From a virus, in IMG/VR virus record IMGVR_UViG_3300044684_000035, positions 1 through 48,585 of that record: 48,585 nucleotides of DNA, one strand, 5' to 3'. How positions within the stretch are numbered: the first letter of the stretch is position 1; the number at the start of each line of letters is the position of its first letter. Shown here piece by piece: positions 6,754 to 17,652 of this stretch. The notes beneath the pieces are model-generated. The model made no database searches. It saw nothing but the letters and a program-made list of their open reading frames with translations, and was not told the DNA's origin. The translations under genes were made by a program, and so were the position numbers.

Positions 6754-8954
6754 TACTTCTGTCCTTGTTCCATGATATCTTTGAGTTTACCACGTCCTGC
6801 AGAAGCAGCGATGGCATCCATTAGTTTGGCAGGAAGACCTTCCCAATTATGTCCTAGATTGACTTGAGAGTTAATCATAAAGGACAGGAGTTGATTAGTA
6901 GCGTCTCCACCGAAACCTTTCTCAACTCTAGACATACCAGCAAGGGCGTTATTGATACGGCCGATAGTAGCTACTGCGTTGAAGATATACGGAGAAGTCC
7001 TGTCCGTCTCTGGAGAATTAGTTGTATAAGTTGCTGACGGATATGCACCACGGGGTTTGATTTCATTGCCATTCTTATCGATTAAGGTAATCGTAGGAAT
7101 GCCTTTACCACCACCGTCGTTGTATTTGATGTGGAGGTCGTCGTGTCCAGTAAGTTGATTGAGGTTCTGAAGGTCTTTGTAATAGAGATAACTGCCTGCT
7201 TCAGTCTCTACGGCATCTTTGTACATCTTACCAATACTAGGGTCTTTAGCACTAAGCTTAGCGATGTTACGAACCATGTCGTCTGAAGTAAGTTTATTCC
7301 AGATAGTCTGTCTACCGGGGAGAGGCTTACCGTCAGGAGTAGTACTGTCGTCTTTGAAGTTAGGAAGAATGCCTTGGCCTTCTTTACTGAAGAAGAACTT
7401 CACTGCATTGATCTTAGCTTGTTCAGGAGCTTCGTTACTTGTGATATCACTGACAAAGGTATCAATACCTGCACCGAGATACCGGGCTCTCATGGAGGAA
7501 GAGATTTTATTAATCTTCTCTAGGTTGAGAGCTTCACCTGCCATATCCTTGAATGTATAAGCAGGTCCTCCTGTCTTGGCATCAGTTTGTGCAGCACCTT
7601 GCTGACGACGGACGGTAAACAACGGACGGATGCTGTCATCGACACGGGCACGGAGAGCACTGTCTGTAATAGCTGCAGTCCAGTTAGGACCCATGCTTTC
7701 ATTGAGGACTTGGAATGTCTGGATGTCTTTACCGACTTCACTGCCGAAGATATCTGCACGACGACTACCAAGCATAGCAGAAGCCTGTTGTGCTCGGGCG
7801 AATGCAATGCCAGCTCCGTTGACACCACCGTTCATTAAAGCGTCATGGATTTGGTCGTAGTAAGCTCCGACTTGTTTCTTGATCTCTTGGACTTTAGTGG
7901 GAGTGATATCTGAGTTATATGAATACCACCGACCCGAACTATCTTGATGCCGTTCTGCAGCCTTGGCATCTAGTTGGGAGAAGACAACAGCCTTTTGGGC
8001 AAGTATCTTATTAGCGAAGAGACGCATAGTCTCGTCGTTGTACTTACCGGGATTGTTAGCTGCATCTTGGAGAAGATCGAGAGCTTTCTGAGGTTTGTCT
8101 ATCCCACTTACTGTAGTAAGGGTGGACATGTTGTTCTGGATAGCTGCACCGACTTCGTTACTCCAGTCTTCTTCACGAGTCTTAGCGTAGTCTTCTACCT
8201 TACCTTTGAAATCATTACGGAGAGCTTGGTTACGCTTAAGAGTGCTGTCAAGCATAGTTTGTTCAGAATACCACTGACGAAACTGAGGTAGGAAATTTTC
8301 GCCGTCTTGCTGGAGTTTCTGCACCATCTTGTCTGAGTTAGGATAACCTGACTTCATGGCGTCATCGACAGCTTTATCAATTACAGTACGTTTAGTAACC
8401 TGAGCACGGTTGATGTCCGTCATTAGGTTCTGGACATAGGCGTTAGCTGGGTTCATGCCAGTGATGGCAGAAACCTTCTGATCGATGTAGTCTACATATC
8501 CGGGATACTTAGCTCTCAGTGAAGTGACATCAGCCATAAGTCTCTGAGAGTAGTAGGTATCATTTATCTTACCGTTACTATAGGCAGCTTGGATGCTTCC
8601 TAGTTTATCGACACCTTGTACGACAGCAGGAGGTGGGTTGCTTGTAGGAGTAGAGTTGGCAGGTAAGACGTTGTTGTCGTTAGTGACGTTACTGAGCTGG
8701 GCATTACGGGCCATCTCTAGTGTACGTGTGAAGTCATTACGGCTTGCTTCTACAGTATCTCTGACATCCTTACCGATGACGTTCTTCATCGAGCTGTCAG
8801 CTACAGTAGTTGCACCTTCGATGGTATCTCCGATACCTTTGATGGCTAACGCAGTGCTTCTGTCTGCCATAGGTTCAGAGATAGGACGGGTTACATTCGT
8901 CCAGTTGGGCATCATGTCCTGCCCCGGAGCAGCAGTAGGATTAAAGACACTCAA
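6753..8954 (-). CDS. Internal virion protein (gp15-like by position)
   Basis: This 733-residue protein is mainly helical, rich in Ala, Asn, Asp, Lys and Gln, with no signal peptide or clear membrane segment. In T7-type phages the three proteins gp14, gp15 and gp16 form the inner core and are ejected to build a conduit through the envelope. By size and position this is the equivalent of gp15; I see no enzymatic motif. The start is a TTG overlapping the stop of the upstream HNH gene (TTGA). Its separation from the 1821-residue gene by an HNH gene suggests a mobile insertion. Confidence 0.7.
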   Translation of the reverse strand: MSVFNPTAAPGQDMMPNWTNVTRPISEPMADRSTALAIKGIGDTIEGATTVADSSMKNVIGKDVRDTVEASRNDFTRTLEMARNAQLSNVTNDNNVLPANSTPTSNPPPAVVQGVDKLGSIQAAYSNGKINDTYYSQRLMADVTSLRAKYPGYVDYIDQKVSAITGMNPANAYVQNLMTDINRAQVTKRTVIDKAVDDAMKSGYPNSDKMVQKLQQDGENFLPQFRQWYSEQTMLDSTLKRNQALRNDFKGKVEDYAKTREEDWSNEVGAAIQNNMSTLTTVSGIDKPQKALDLLQDAANNPGKYNDETMRLFANKILAQKAVVFSQLDAKAAERHQDSSGRWYSYNSDITPTKVQEIKKQVGAYYDQIHDALMNGGVNGAGIAFARAQQASAMLGSRRADIFGSEVGKDIQTFQVLNESMGPNWTAAITDSALRARVDDSIRPLFTVRRQQGAAQTDAKTGGPAYTFKDMAGEALNLEKINKISSSMRARYLGAGIDTFVSDITSNEAPEQAKINAVKFFFSKEGQGILPNFKDDSTTPDGKPLPGRQTIWNKLTSDDMVRNIAKLSAKDPSIGKMYKDAVETEAGSYLYYKDLQNLNQLTGHDDLHIKYNDGGGKGIPTITLIDKNGNEIKPRGAYPSATYTTNSPETDRTSPYIFNAVATIGRINNALAGMSRVEKGFGGDATNQLLSFMINSQVNLGHNWEGLPAKLMDAIAASAGRGKLKDIMEQGQK

Positions 8955-9286
8955 CGAAGTTCTCCTTCGAGATAATTAATTGCTTTCATAAGTTTTTCTT
9001 TTGTATCGCCGAGCATTCCCAAACCAACATTACAACTCATGCAGAGCAGGCCACGTACCTTGTCAGTTTCATGGCAATGGTCTATGTGGCAGTGATTGCC
9101 CCACAGACTTTCAAAAGGTTTGTTACACAAAGCACATTTGTTATCTTGTTTATCTAATATTTCAAAGAACTGTTCTTTAGTAATCCCATAGTTATTTAGA
9201 CGCACACGCCATTTATAAGCTTCAGGATTTTTCTTATAATACCCTCTCTGAGTCGAAAGATATCTCTCACGATCTTTGTAAGGCAT
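8951..9286 (-). CDS. Endonuclease VII-like HNH nuclease inserted in the virion operon
   Basis: The 111-residue protein has the same architecture as the one at 3766-4116: a basic N-terminus, a YGITKEQF segment, Cys51/Cys54, a HIDHCH catalytic block (67-72) and Cys82/Cys85, then a C-terminal helix. It belongs to the endonuclease VII-like HNH group. Lying exactly between two internal virion protein genes with 1-bp and 4-bp overlaps, it looks like a homing-type insertion in the late operon rather than a packaging resolvase, though either is possible. Confidence 0.85.
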   Translation of the reverse strand: MPYKDRERYLSTQRGYYKKNPEAYKWRVRLNNYGITKEQFFEILDKQDNKCALCNKPFESLWGNHCHIDHCHETDKVRGLLCMSCNVGLGMLGDTKEKLMKAINYLEGELR

Positions 9287-12200
9287 TATTGTTTGTCTTT
9301 CATATCAAGTTGTCTATGGTAGATGTCACGGCGTTGGTCACGTTTGTTGTAGTCACCCTTCAGCCAGACATTACGATCTGTGTTATCGATAGCTCTTTCG
9401 TAACCACGGTTACCAAGAGCGATAGCTGTATTGATTTCTTCAGGAGCCATACCGACTGCCTTGGCTCTAGCCATTGCATTTCGGAAGTAGGCATCACCTT
9501 GTTCGGGGTCGTTGTTCTCTTTGCTTTCGATACCTCGACGCCAGTCTTTGATGAAGTCTCTCAATGCAGACTTCTTAGCCTCAGTTTCACCCTTAAGCAT
9601 CTGGTTCTTGATGAACATGTCGTCTTGTTCTTGAGGAGACATACCTGTTAGACCAAGCAGTGTGGCGTGCAACGGAGAGACGTCAGTGACGTACTGTTCG
9701 TTGCTGTTAATCCACTTACCAGTCTGCATTGCTGTCCACCATTTAGCTGCGGTAGAGACGGAACTGATCTGTTTCAATGGTTCAACTAGATCGGCGGACC
9801 GTATTGTAAATCGATCATCAGTTTTATCGCCTCTAATCCACGATGCAGCGTATTGGCTAAAAGGATCAAGAGCAGAGTTGAGGAACTTAGCAGTAGTAGA
9901 TACACTAGCACCACCGACGGCTTGCCACCACGGAATATCTCCGCGCAGCGCCTGTTTAATATTTTGGAAGCCTTGCGAACCAAATCTATCTCCGACGTTA
10001 TCGAGTTTACCTGTAATCATCGCCATCTGCCATGCAGGCAGACCTTCGTTGATCATTGTAGAAAGCCACTTTTCACCGGGGATGTAACCGAGATCATCCA
10101 TGAAATGCTCACGGATGTTATCAGCAACTGGAGCACCAGTGACACCGATGGCGTTAGGCAGGCCGTAGAGTGCGGAGAACAAACTCACAATTCTAGCACG
10201 AGCTAACCACCGTTGTCCAGCAGTATCTGCCAACCGTTTGCCCCAGAATAGCTCTGCTAATTTGATCTGATAGGTCAGGAATTGCGTGCTAAGCGAGAAC
10301 ACACCGTGGTTGAGACCAGAGCTACTGGCTCTCGACATATTGACCGTAAGTAAGTCAGCCTTCTGCAGGATTTTGTTGCGCTCGACATTAGTGATGGCTT
10401 GAGTAGGATTAGCCTCGCGCCATTCACGGAAGGCAGTATACCAAGCCGTAATGCGTGTGCTTTCTTCACCAAGTCTGAATGGGTATTGACCAAGCTTCAA
10501 TCCTTTCTCGAAGTCGTTCATAATGAAACGAGTCTTGAGCTGGTTATTGATATTACTGTATTCACCTGCGACGTTCTGAAAGCCTGATTTCTGTAGTTCT
10601 CTACGAGCTTCCAGCCATTCCCCCGGACGGAACTTACTTCCGAAGGCGTTGAACTTACTGGCGTAGTTATCGAGAGAAGCCAATACAGCAGGTTTATCAG
10701 TGAAGCTGCCCCAAGCATGGAGAAGCATCCCAAACGTACCAGCGGTGCCGTGACGAGGTTCTAGAGCCCATATAAGAGCATGGGTCTGTGCCTGCACAAG
10801 AAACTGTGGGATGGCGAACAAACCTAGCTTGAAGTTGAACGTAACCGACCGCATGAATTGAACAGGGTCGGTGACGTGATGAAGCATCCAGATTGGAACT
10901 ATAGTCTTAGCTTTAGTAAATATCGATCTATTTTGTTCCGGGCCGTATGCTTCGTAGAACTTATCGGCTAACGACGAAGTAAAGTCGTGTACCCAAGTAT
11001 CGAACTTATTAGGAGTACCGACGAATTGATTAATCTTAAACCTATTGCTTTCGAGGTTCCAGATAGTAGACTTAGGAACACCAGCTCGGTATTTAGGATT
11101 TTGAAAATGGAAGAAAGGAGTACTGCGGAGTTCACTTTCTTCAGCGTCGATGTACTTACCTGCTTCACGGAGCCAATGTTCGACGGCACTGATCTTATAG
11201 TCGTCCATGAACGTACTCTGAATGACACGGTTGAGTGCTCTATTCATAGTCGTCAATGGATCAACCATTTCTGCAGGTTGATGTTGGTAGATAGGATTAC
11301 CTTCAGTACCGATGTCGTTAATAGTGGACAGCGATATCGAAGAATTACGTTCTTGGTTGTAATCTACCTTGAAATTATTAGCAGGGCCTGTCTTCGTGGC
11401 ATCACGGAAGGTTTCTCGGTACTTACCGTTCTCAAGAGGAATACGGTAGCGATTCTGAAGATCAGAAGACATCTGTACGATCTTCTTGTTCTTAGGAACA
11501 ACTACAATAGGCTCATGGAAGTTAAGCAACGGACGGGTAGGCTTACCAGTCTTAGGGTCTTTGCCTGCTTTATACCAACCTACGAAATCTTCGTACTTGA
11601 TACCAAGCTTAGCAACCATAGGTTTGATTTCATCCCAACGGCCTGCAGCCATCAAAGGATGTGTTTCATTCCATATCTTAGCGACGTCTTCGCCCATCTT
11701 GGCGTTCTTGATGGGCATAACAGTTTTATCTCCGACGTAGACATTCTCTAGTCCGGGGAGTTTGTTATTCAATCCGACGTTATGTTGAGCACGGACATCG
11801 GCTTGTTTCAACCAATGGTCGTAATCCCATTCGAAGTGGCCACCACCACGTCGGTTGACGTGATTGAATTCAATAGGTTTAGTTTCTGAACTTTCAGTGT
11901 AGACGTATTGGATAAGCTTTCCGTTAGCGACTTCGAATTCATTCTCAAGAGGCATATGGTCTTTGTCGTAGATACGAATGACCTTGCCTTCTCCGGAAGC
12001 AGTTTTAGCTCTGAGATCGTCTACGAGTTTGTCGTTGATATGCCCAAGCTTGTAGAGAGTTTCATCACCTTTGTTTTTACCCATGACGAGAATGTATTCC
12101 TCACCACCGGGGAACGTAGGTTCACGAATACCATCGAAGAAAGGAGTCTTGATTTTATCTCCAGTAGCTGGGTCAAGAACTGTAAGACTGTGCTGTTCGG

Positions 12201-14751
12201 TCCCAAGTCTAGCACGATAACGAAACTCACTGACTTCACGCATCATACGGTCACCTTCGACCAACTTAGCGAAATTGAAGTAAGCTTTAGTCTCTAGGTA
12301 AGAAGGATCACGCTTGAAATTACGGAGATAGAAGTCTTGGAGTTCGCCAGCAGTCTTGAAGAAGTAACCGGGTTCCTTAGTTTCAGGGTCAACCATACGC
12401 CGACTGTGGTCTAGCGTACGTTCGAATTCCTTAGCGATTTGTCGGGATTTAATCTTACCGAAGAAAGACTTAGGATAGACTACAAGTGGATTAAGTTTCT
12501 CACCTGTTACTTGATCTTCGCGGACACGTCCTGAAGCAACATCTTCCAAATCCTTCGCAAGATTGTGAGCCCATTTCTGGATATTACTTTGAGCATATGT
12601 AACAGCTTTTCTGTTTTCACTTTCAGCCTTACTGAGTGTGTCTTCTGAGTTACGAACCCAACCAAGCAATCCGTTGACAACCGACTTCGTTCCCGTAGCA
12701 CTGTTCATGCTAGAGACGTCAGGACCGTTCATCATGAGGTTACGGGTGAGATCATCAGTCTCCTTCAACGGAGACCACATCTCGATATGGAAGCCTAGTC
12801 CTTGCTGTTCGATAGCAGCTTGTTCAGGAGATAGCTTAGGCTCGAACTTACCAGTCTTGAGGTTGTAAGGAATATGGCCGGGAGTAGGATTAGGAGTAGA
12901 AAGGATTTCAGCTCCGTCATCTTTAAAGAAACGGACACCTTTATCAGTCTGCTTTACTTCACCAAGAGTAGATACACGTTCGCCATTATAAGGTTCGTGG
13001 TACTTGATCTTATTACCCTTGACTTCAACAGGGATCATTCCCGGTTGAGGTTCTTTACGTCCTTCAATGAAGACTTTGTTATCGGCATCAGTGAAGAGAC
13101 GAAGCTTATCTCCATCGATTTGTTCACCGTACTTACCGTCTTCTACGGCTTTACGTAGTGCGGTCTGTTCCTCAGGTGTGATAAACCAAGTCTTAGGTCC
13201 ATACATCTTAGGCTTGCTTAGAGCAGCCTCAGGGACGTAGACTTTATCAGGTGTAGCACCTTTGACAATAGGTTCAGCAATACCGAGTTGGTTGGCAAAT
13301 CCCTTAGCAGTCTCTACATCAGGGAATAACGTACCGTCGTAGTTACCGACACGACTCTTCCACCACCAAGTATTACTTACTGGTTCTTTTTCAAGATCAA
13401 TATCAAGAAGAGTATTAGCAGGACCACGGTAGTCAGCACGGTATTTATCCTTAAGTTTATCGATATTTTCTGGGTTGTTAATAATCCCCGGAAGACGTTC
13501 AGGACGGTTACTTGTAGAGAGTTCATTAAACAAAGCTTCGCCATCCCGTTCGATGTCATCTAACGTACGGGTTACAAGTTCACGGCTGAGATATGTACCG
13601 GGATTGGAGACAAACTTCTTTGCGTCCTCCCACCACGCAGACAGGAGGGTAGATTTAGCAAGCTCTAAGGGATTACCGTGTCCTTCTGCGGCAGCTTGAA
13701 TGGCATCATTGACCTTAGAGACAGCAGCAGCATGGGTGTCTCCTAGACCTTCAGCCACAGTAGTAGCATTTGCATCAGGATTACGTCCTACGGCATCTAC
13801 GAGGTCTCTAGTGGCCTTACGGGCTTGGTTTAATTTACCGGCCTTACCGAGTATCTTAGCTCCAACTTTACCTACGGCGAGGTAGTCAGGAACAGCCATT
13901 GCAGAGAAAGTATTATTGAGAGCAGTATCCCATGAATTCTGGGAAAGCATGCTCTTCAACCACATCCGTGCTAGTTGGGGGTTGTCTTTAGACAGATTGG
14001 CATATACTTTATCAACTGTAGCTTTAAACTCTTCGAGAGGCATCCTATACAATGTATAGTGTGCTTCGTCGAGATTACTACCTAAACCTAAACCAGCTAA
14101 AGCAGAACCTACTTGACCACGAAGCTTGACTTCGACATAAGGTTGGAAGAGGTTCTTAGCGAAGTCTGCCCCGTAACCTGCATAGGATTGTTGAGAGATA
14201 AGAGCTTCGGCATTCTCAAGTCTGTGACTTAGATAGAGGTTCTTAGTGAGTAGATCACTGCCGTCTTCTTGTGTCTGTTGAACTTGTTGAGGTGAGTCTA
14301 CGCTTGCCTGAGTCATCAAGTTGTCAAGCATAAATCCCTTAGCAGTATTAAGAGAAGAAAGGGTGTTCTGGGCGTAAGCTCTCTCAATGACTAAATCAGG
14401 GTCTGCAGGTTGATTTGCAGGATTGTAAGGGTTAAGGAACTTCTGGACTTCAGACTCTTCTAAAGGTCCGTTCTTAGTGGCAGCGAAGTTTTCAAGCTGC
14501 TTCTGCATCTCCATCTTACGATTGAAGTCTGCTTGAGTAGCAGCTTGTTTACGGATGAGGTTTTCATTCCCTGCTGCAAATTGTGCAGTAAGGTCTGGTA
14601 CAGATTGATTGACAAGTCCTGTCTGAACTGTTTTTACAGCACGACGGGTAGCTACGTCAGGAGGAAGCGGTACAGAACTGTCGTCAGCAGGAGGAAGATT
14701 TACTGCGTCATCTTCAGGAGTGACAGTAACTGTAGGAAGAGTTTCAACCAT
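9286..14751 (-). CDS. Very large internal virion protein (gp16-like by position)
   Basis: At 1821 residues this is the largest protein. It is mostly hydrophilic and helical, with an acidic Pro-rich start and several moderately hydrophobic stretches around residues 195-225 and 1335-1400. I see no lytic transglycosylase signature at the N-terminus, unlike T7 gp16. Size and place directly behind the gp14-like gene support a core or ejection protein that lines the DNA path through the cell envelope. It overlaps the upstream gene by 8 bp and the HNH gene by one base. Confidence 0.75.
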   Translation of the reverse strand: MVETLPTVTVTPEDDAVNLPPADDSSVPLPPDVATRRAVKTVQTGLVNQSVPDLTAQFAAGNENLIRKQAATQADFNRKMEMQKQLENFAATKNGPLEESEVQKFLNPYNPANQPADPDLVIERAYAQNTLSSLNTAKGFMLDNLMTQASVDSPQQVQQTQEDGSDLLTKNLYLSHRLENAEALISQQSYAGYGADFAKNLFQPYVEVKLRGQVGSALAGLGLGSNLDEAHYTLYRMPLEEFKATVDKVYANLSKDNPQLARMWLKSMLSQNSWDTALNNTFSAMAVPDYLAVGKVGAKILGKAGKLNQARKATRDLVDAVGRNPDANATTVAEGLGDTHAAAVSKVNDAIQAAAEGHGNPLELAKSTLLSAWWEDAKKFVSNPGTYLSRELVTRTLDDIERDGEALFNELSTSNRPERLPGIINNPENIDKLKDKYRADYRGPANTLLDIDLEKEPVSNTWWWKSRVGNYDGTLFPDVETAKGFANQLGIAEPIVKGATPDKVYVPEAALSKPKMYGPKTWFITPEEQTALRKAVEDGKYGEQIDGDKLRLFTDADNKVFIEGRKEPQPGMIPVEVKGNKIKYHEPYNGERVSTLGEVKQTDKGVRFFKDDGAEILSTPNPTPGHIPYNLKTGKFEPKLSPEQAAIEQQGLGFHIEMWSPLKETDDLTRNLMMNGPDVSSMNSATGTKSVVNGLLGWVRNSEDTLSKAESENRKAVTYAQSNIQKWAHNLAKDLEDVASGRVREDQVTGEKLNPLVVYPKSFFGKIKSRQIAKEFERTLDHSRRMVDPETKEPGYFFKTAGELQDFYLRNFKRDPSYLETKAYFNFAKLVEGDRMMREVSEFRYRARLGTEQHSLTVLDPATGDKIKTPFFDGIREPTFPGGEEYILVMGKNKGDETLYKLGHINDKLVDDLRAKTASGEGKVIRIYDKDHMPLENEFEVANGKLIQYVYTESSETKPIEFNHVNRRGGGHFEWDYDHWLKQADVRAQHNVGLNNKLPGLENVYVGDKTVMPIKNAKMGEDVAKIWNETHPLMAAGRWDEIKPMVAKLGIKYEDFVGWYKAGKDPKTGKPTRPLLNFHEPIVVVPKNKKIVQMSSDLQNRYRIPLENGKYRETFRDATKTGPANNFKVDYNQERNSSISLSTINDIGTEGNPIYQHQPAEMVDPLTTMNRALNRVIQSTFMDDYKISAVEHWLREAGKYIDAEESELRSTPFFHFQNPKYRAGVPKSTIWNLESNRFKINQFVGTPNKFDTWVHDFTSSLADKFYEAYGPEQNRSIFTKAKTIVPIWMLHHVTDPVQFMRSVTFNFKLGLFAIPQFLVQAQTHALIWALEPRHGTAGTFGMLLHAWGSFTDKPAVLASLDNYASKFNAFGSKFRPGEWLEARRELQKSGFQNVAGEYSNINNQLKTRFIMNDFEKGLKLGQYPFRLGEESTRITAWYTAFREWREANPTQAITNVERNKILQKADLLTVNMSRASSSGLNHGVFSLSTQFLTYQIKLAELFWGKRLADTAGQRWLARARIVSLFSALYGLPNAIGVTGAPVADNIREHFMDDLGYIPGEKWLSTMINEGLPAWQMAMITGKLDNVGDRFGSQGFQNIKQALRGDIPWWQAVGGASVSTTAKFLNSALDPFSQYAASWIRGDKTDDRFTIRSADLVEPLKQISSVSTAAKWWTAMQTGKWINSNEQYVTDVSPLHATLLGLTGMSPQEQDDMFIKNQMLKGETEAKKSALRDFIKDWRRGIESKENNDPEQGDAYFRNAMARAKAVGMAPEEINTAIALGNRGYERAIDNTDRNVWLKGDYNKRDQRRDIYHRQLDMKDKQ

Positions 14752-15313
14752 TGTAATTTAAAGGTCCGTAGTATGGATTGGAAGACTTACCGAAGCCACT
14801 GAAGAGATTAGCTCCTAAGTTGCCTATAGTTCCTCCAGACTTCATCAAAGCACCTCCAAGGCTCTGCCAAGCATTTGAAGTAGCTTCTTGACCCTTAAGA
14901 TCAGCCATCTTCATTCTGTCTTGAGAAATACCTTGGTTCTCTGTGTTTATATTACGTCCGATTGACAACGCTTGGTTAATGCCAAGAGCGTTGAAGTTAC
15001 CTTGGTTCTGAGTATCAGCTATACCCCCAAGCAGACCAGAGCCGAACTGAGACCCTTGGTTTACTGCTGAATTGATACCCATAGCGACAGCACGTTGGGT
15101 ATTCCTAAATGTCTGCAACAGAGATCGACGACCTTCTAGTTCCATCTGTTGGGTTTTTAGATCGTTAATATTCTGTTCATGCAAAGCTTCATCTTTACTG
15201 ACTTTAGCTTCTTCTTTGGCTGTATTGGAAGCACCGAAGGCTCCGAAGACTTGCATCCCCAAACCTACGGCACCGATACCTAATTCTATGGCGTCATCAA
15301 CACCGAACATCAT
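14744..15313 (-). CDS. Internal virion protein (gp14-like)
   Basis: The 189-residue product has a hydrophobic Gly/Ala/Val N-terminal stretch (about residues 9-30), a charged coiled-coil segment (33-75) and a Gly/Asn/Gln-rich C-terminal half. This is the usual pattern of the small ejection protein that forms an outer-membrane pore in T7-type phages. It follows the gp12-like gene, as in T7, and the two overlap by 4 bp. Confidence 0.7.
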   Translation of the reverse strand: MMFGVDDAIELGIGAVGLGMQVFGAFGASNTAKEEAKVSKDEALHEQNINDLKTQQMELEGRRSLLQTFRNTQRAVAMGINSAVNQGSQFGSGLLGGIADTQNQGNFNALGINQALSIGRNINTENQGISQDRMKMADLKGQEATSNAWQSLGGALMKSGGTIGNLGANLFSGFGKSSNPYYGPLNYNG

Positions 15314-17652
15314 ACACCTTGGTTAATATTTTCATAGACAGACCAACCCATGATGTCGAAGGGATATCCTGAAACTGATTGGACTTTAAATTGTAGAGTA
15401 ATACCCATGCCTCTTAGTTTATGTCGCTTGTAGACCATGTCGAAATTATCGTTCTTGATATTAACTGTTTCAGCAGTACTCCACCGTCCTGAGTTACGAT
15501 TGTTGGCGTAATCCCAGATACCTTGTATGGCATAGCTTAAATTACTAAAGCCTTTACTACGGCTGAACATATAGATATACGGAATCTGGAATCTCTTCTG
15601 ACCTTGGCCGTGAAGTTTATATCCAGTTACGAAATAACTGCTGTAATCAATACCTCCGGACAACGTAGTCCAGTCGACATAAGTACTTCCTTCTTGAGCG
15701 AATGTAATGCTTGCGTTAGTAGGTAGGTTATACGAACATCCATATTTAAACGCAGGATCAGGTGCATTAACCGAAGTAGGGTAGGTTACATAGTTGATTG
15801 TACTTATACGTTCGTTGTTATTTCCTTGAGAAAACGTATAAGGATAGAAACACTTATTGTAAGTGTTGAAGTTCAACGCTCTGTCATAACTATATCTAGT
15901 AGGGATACCGTTTTCATTAGTAGACCTGTAAATCCATTGGATTTGGTAGTTAACGGTATCATACGCACCCTTGGCATAAATTTTACTGCTAAGAGGGATT
16001 TCATTGAAGAAAGAAAGAATAGTTCCGACAGTAATAGGTTCTACAGTAAGCTGACCTGTTTGATTAGGTACGACTTGGTAGATACCTTCTTCATTCCAGA
16101 AATAAGGAAGACCTAAGACATCTACGAAAGATTTACTAGAGATGATTTTAATCTTACTGATCTGAGTTATAGTATAGTCGTTAGCTGCGAAACCAATTCC
16201 TTGACTACCTGTAATAAACCATACACCATTGGTAGCAAACACAAGTAAACCATTAGATATAGGCCATAACTTATGGATTTTACCGCTACCTGAGATAGTG
16301 ATTACACCGCCGTCAGTAGGAAGAATGCTATTTAAGTTTTCTGAAGAAGCGTCATTGGTTTGGTAACAACTACCGAAGTCACGCCCAGTTAATACTATCT
16401 GGCTGAAGTAGATATTCTCTGTCCATGAATAGAACAGAGCATCTCCTTGGGCAGCTTGGTTGGCATCTACTCCGGCATACCACACACGGCCTTGAAACCA
16501 AGCTCCCGTACGTGGTCGTGCAGTTGTCGATACGTCTGTTAGACCTGATATACCAGACGTAAGAGACCTTTGCTGATTAAAGGCATTTAGAATGAAATGT
16601 CCTTTAGGCGCAGGTCCAGTATTGATTGTGATATTACCGTTAGTTGTCGCAGGGTCAAACACTCCACTGGAATTCTTGAAATACCACCACACGTCTGCAT
16701 TGCTTGGGTAGTTACCCATAGCCGAGTTCCACGTCGTGATATATCCAGACGAGACTGGAGTAATTGTATAAGGACCTAGTTGAGAGTATTGGTCACCTGT
16801 ATTGATTGTCGTCATGTTAATAGTCAAGCTTGTGCCGACATATGACGTCACGTTACCACTACCTATAATAGAACCGGCAGGAAGAAGGTTTCCTCCGGGG
16901 AATCGGTCAAAAGTATTTCGTATTGTAACTTGTTGACCTGCAACAATTCCTGTAATACCGGAAGCTACAGAATAAACTTGAGAACCTGTGTTAAGTGCAG
17001 GAGCACTTCCTACTGAAGTAGCACTCCAAGGAGAACCACTAACCCAACCTTGGTTGACAAGATTGTATTGATGATCTGAGCTTAAACTTACAGGACGGTC
17101 GCTGACGTTAACACCGGCTTCGTTAACACCGATGAAGTCTCTAATCTTAACTTGGATAGAAGTCGAAGTTAAATTTCCGTTGTTATACGTGACATAAAAC
17201 GGATCACAGTTAGGATGGTAAACAAACAAATAACCATTGCCGTCTGCATACTCACATTCAACTGTATTATCAAAACCCGTGCTGCTTACAAACTGAGTAC
17301 AGTCAACCGTATTCAATGGATAAGAACTAAGACCGTGAATAGCGTCTACAGCATTTATTCGATAGAAATACAGCGTACCCCCGATTTGACGGACCATCAG
17401 CCTAGCCGTACTATCGCCACCGGGATTATTCCAGATATAGCTGCTTTGGGCATTGCTTGACACGTCAGCAGGAGTGCTGACATAACCTGTTTCTAAGTCA
17501 ACTCCAAAACGACGAGTTACGTCTCCAATGATTTCGAATTTTACATTATCACAATCAGTAGCTGCGTTCTCTGGAAAGTTAAGTCCAGTAGACTCAGTAA
17601 TCAGTCCTTTCGTGAAATTATTTTCGACAGAGGAGACGGTTTGGCTAGGCAT
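15310..17652 (-). CDS. Tail tubular protein B (gp12-like nozzle)
   Basis: The 780-residue protein starts with NNFTKGLITESTGLNFPENA, a start typical of gp12-like nozzle proteins, which form the distal tail tube of podoviruses. The body is rich in beta-type residues (Thr, Ser, Tyr, Gly, Asn) with many aromatic residues, consistent with a beta-propeller-like nozzle. It lies downstream of the gp11-like adaptor and upstream of the gp14-like gene, the expected order. Confidence 0.85.
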   Translation of the reverse strand: MPSQTVSSVENNFTKGLITESTGLNFPENAATDCDNVKFEIIGDVTRRFGVDLETGYVSTPADVSSNAQSSYIWNNPGGDSTARLMVRQIGGTLYFYRINAVDAIHGLSSYPLNTVDCTQFVSSTGFDNTVECEYADGNGYLFVYHPNCDPFYVTYNNGNLTSTSIQVKIRDFIGVNEAGVNVSDRPVSLSSDHQYNLVNQGWVSGSPWSATSVGSAPALNTGSQVYSVASGITGIVAGQQVTIRNTFDRFPGGNLLPAGSIIGSGNVTSYVGTSLTINMTTINTGDQYSQLGPYTITPVSSGYITTWNSAMGNYPSNADVWWYFKNSSGVFDPATTNGNITINTGPAPKGHFILNAFNQQRSLTSGISGLTDVSTTARPRTGAWFQGRVWYAGVDANQAAQGDALFYSWTENIYFSQIVLTGRDFGSCYQTNDASSENLNSILPTDGGVITISGSGKIHKLWPISNGLLVFATNGVWFITGSQGIGFAANDYTITQISKIKIISSKSFVDVLGLPYFWNEEGIYQVVPNQTGQLTVEPITVGTILSFFNEIPLSSKIYAKGAYDTVNYQIQWIYRSTNENGIPTRYSYDRALNFNTYNKCFYPYTFSQGNNNERISTINYVTYPTSVNAPDPAFKYGCSYNLPTNASITFAQEGSTYVDWTTLSGGIDYSSYFVTGYKLHGQGQKRFQIPYIYMFSRSKGFSNLSYAIQGIWDYANNRNSGRWSTAETVNIKNDNFDMVYKRHKLRGMGITLQFKVQSVSGYPFDIMGWSVYENINQGV

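Noticed and set aside
9286-14751. Lytic transglycosylase domain in the 1821-residue internal protein
   Set aside because: I looked for an SLT-type catalytic Glu block as in T7 gp16 and could not find a convincing one.
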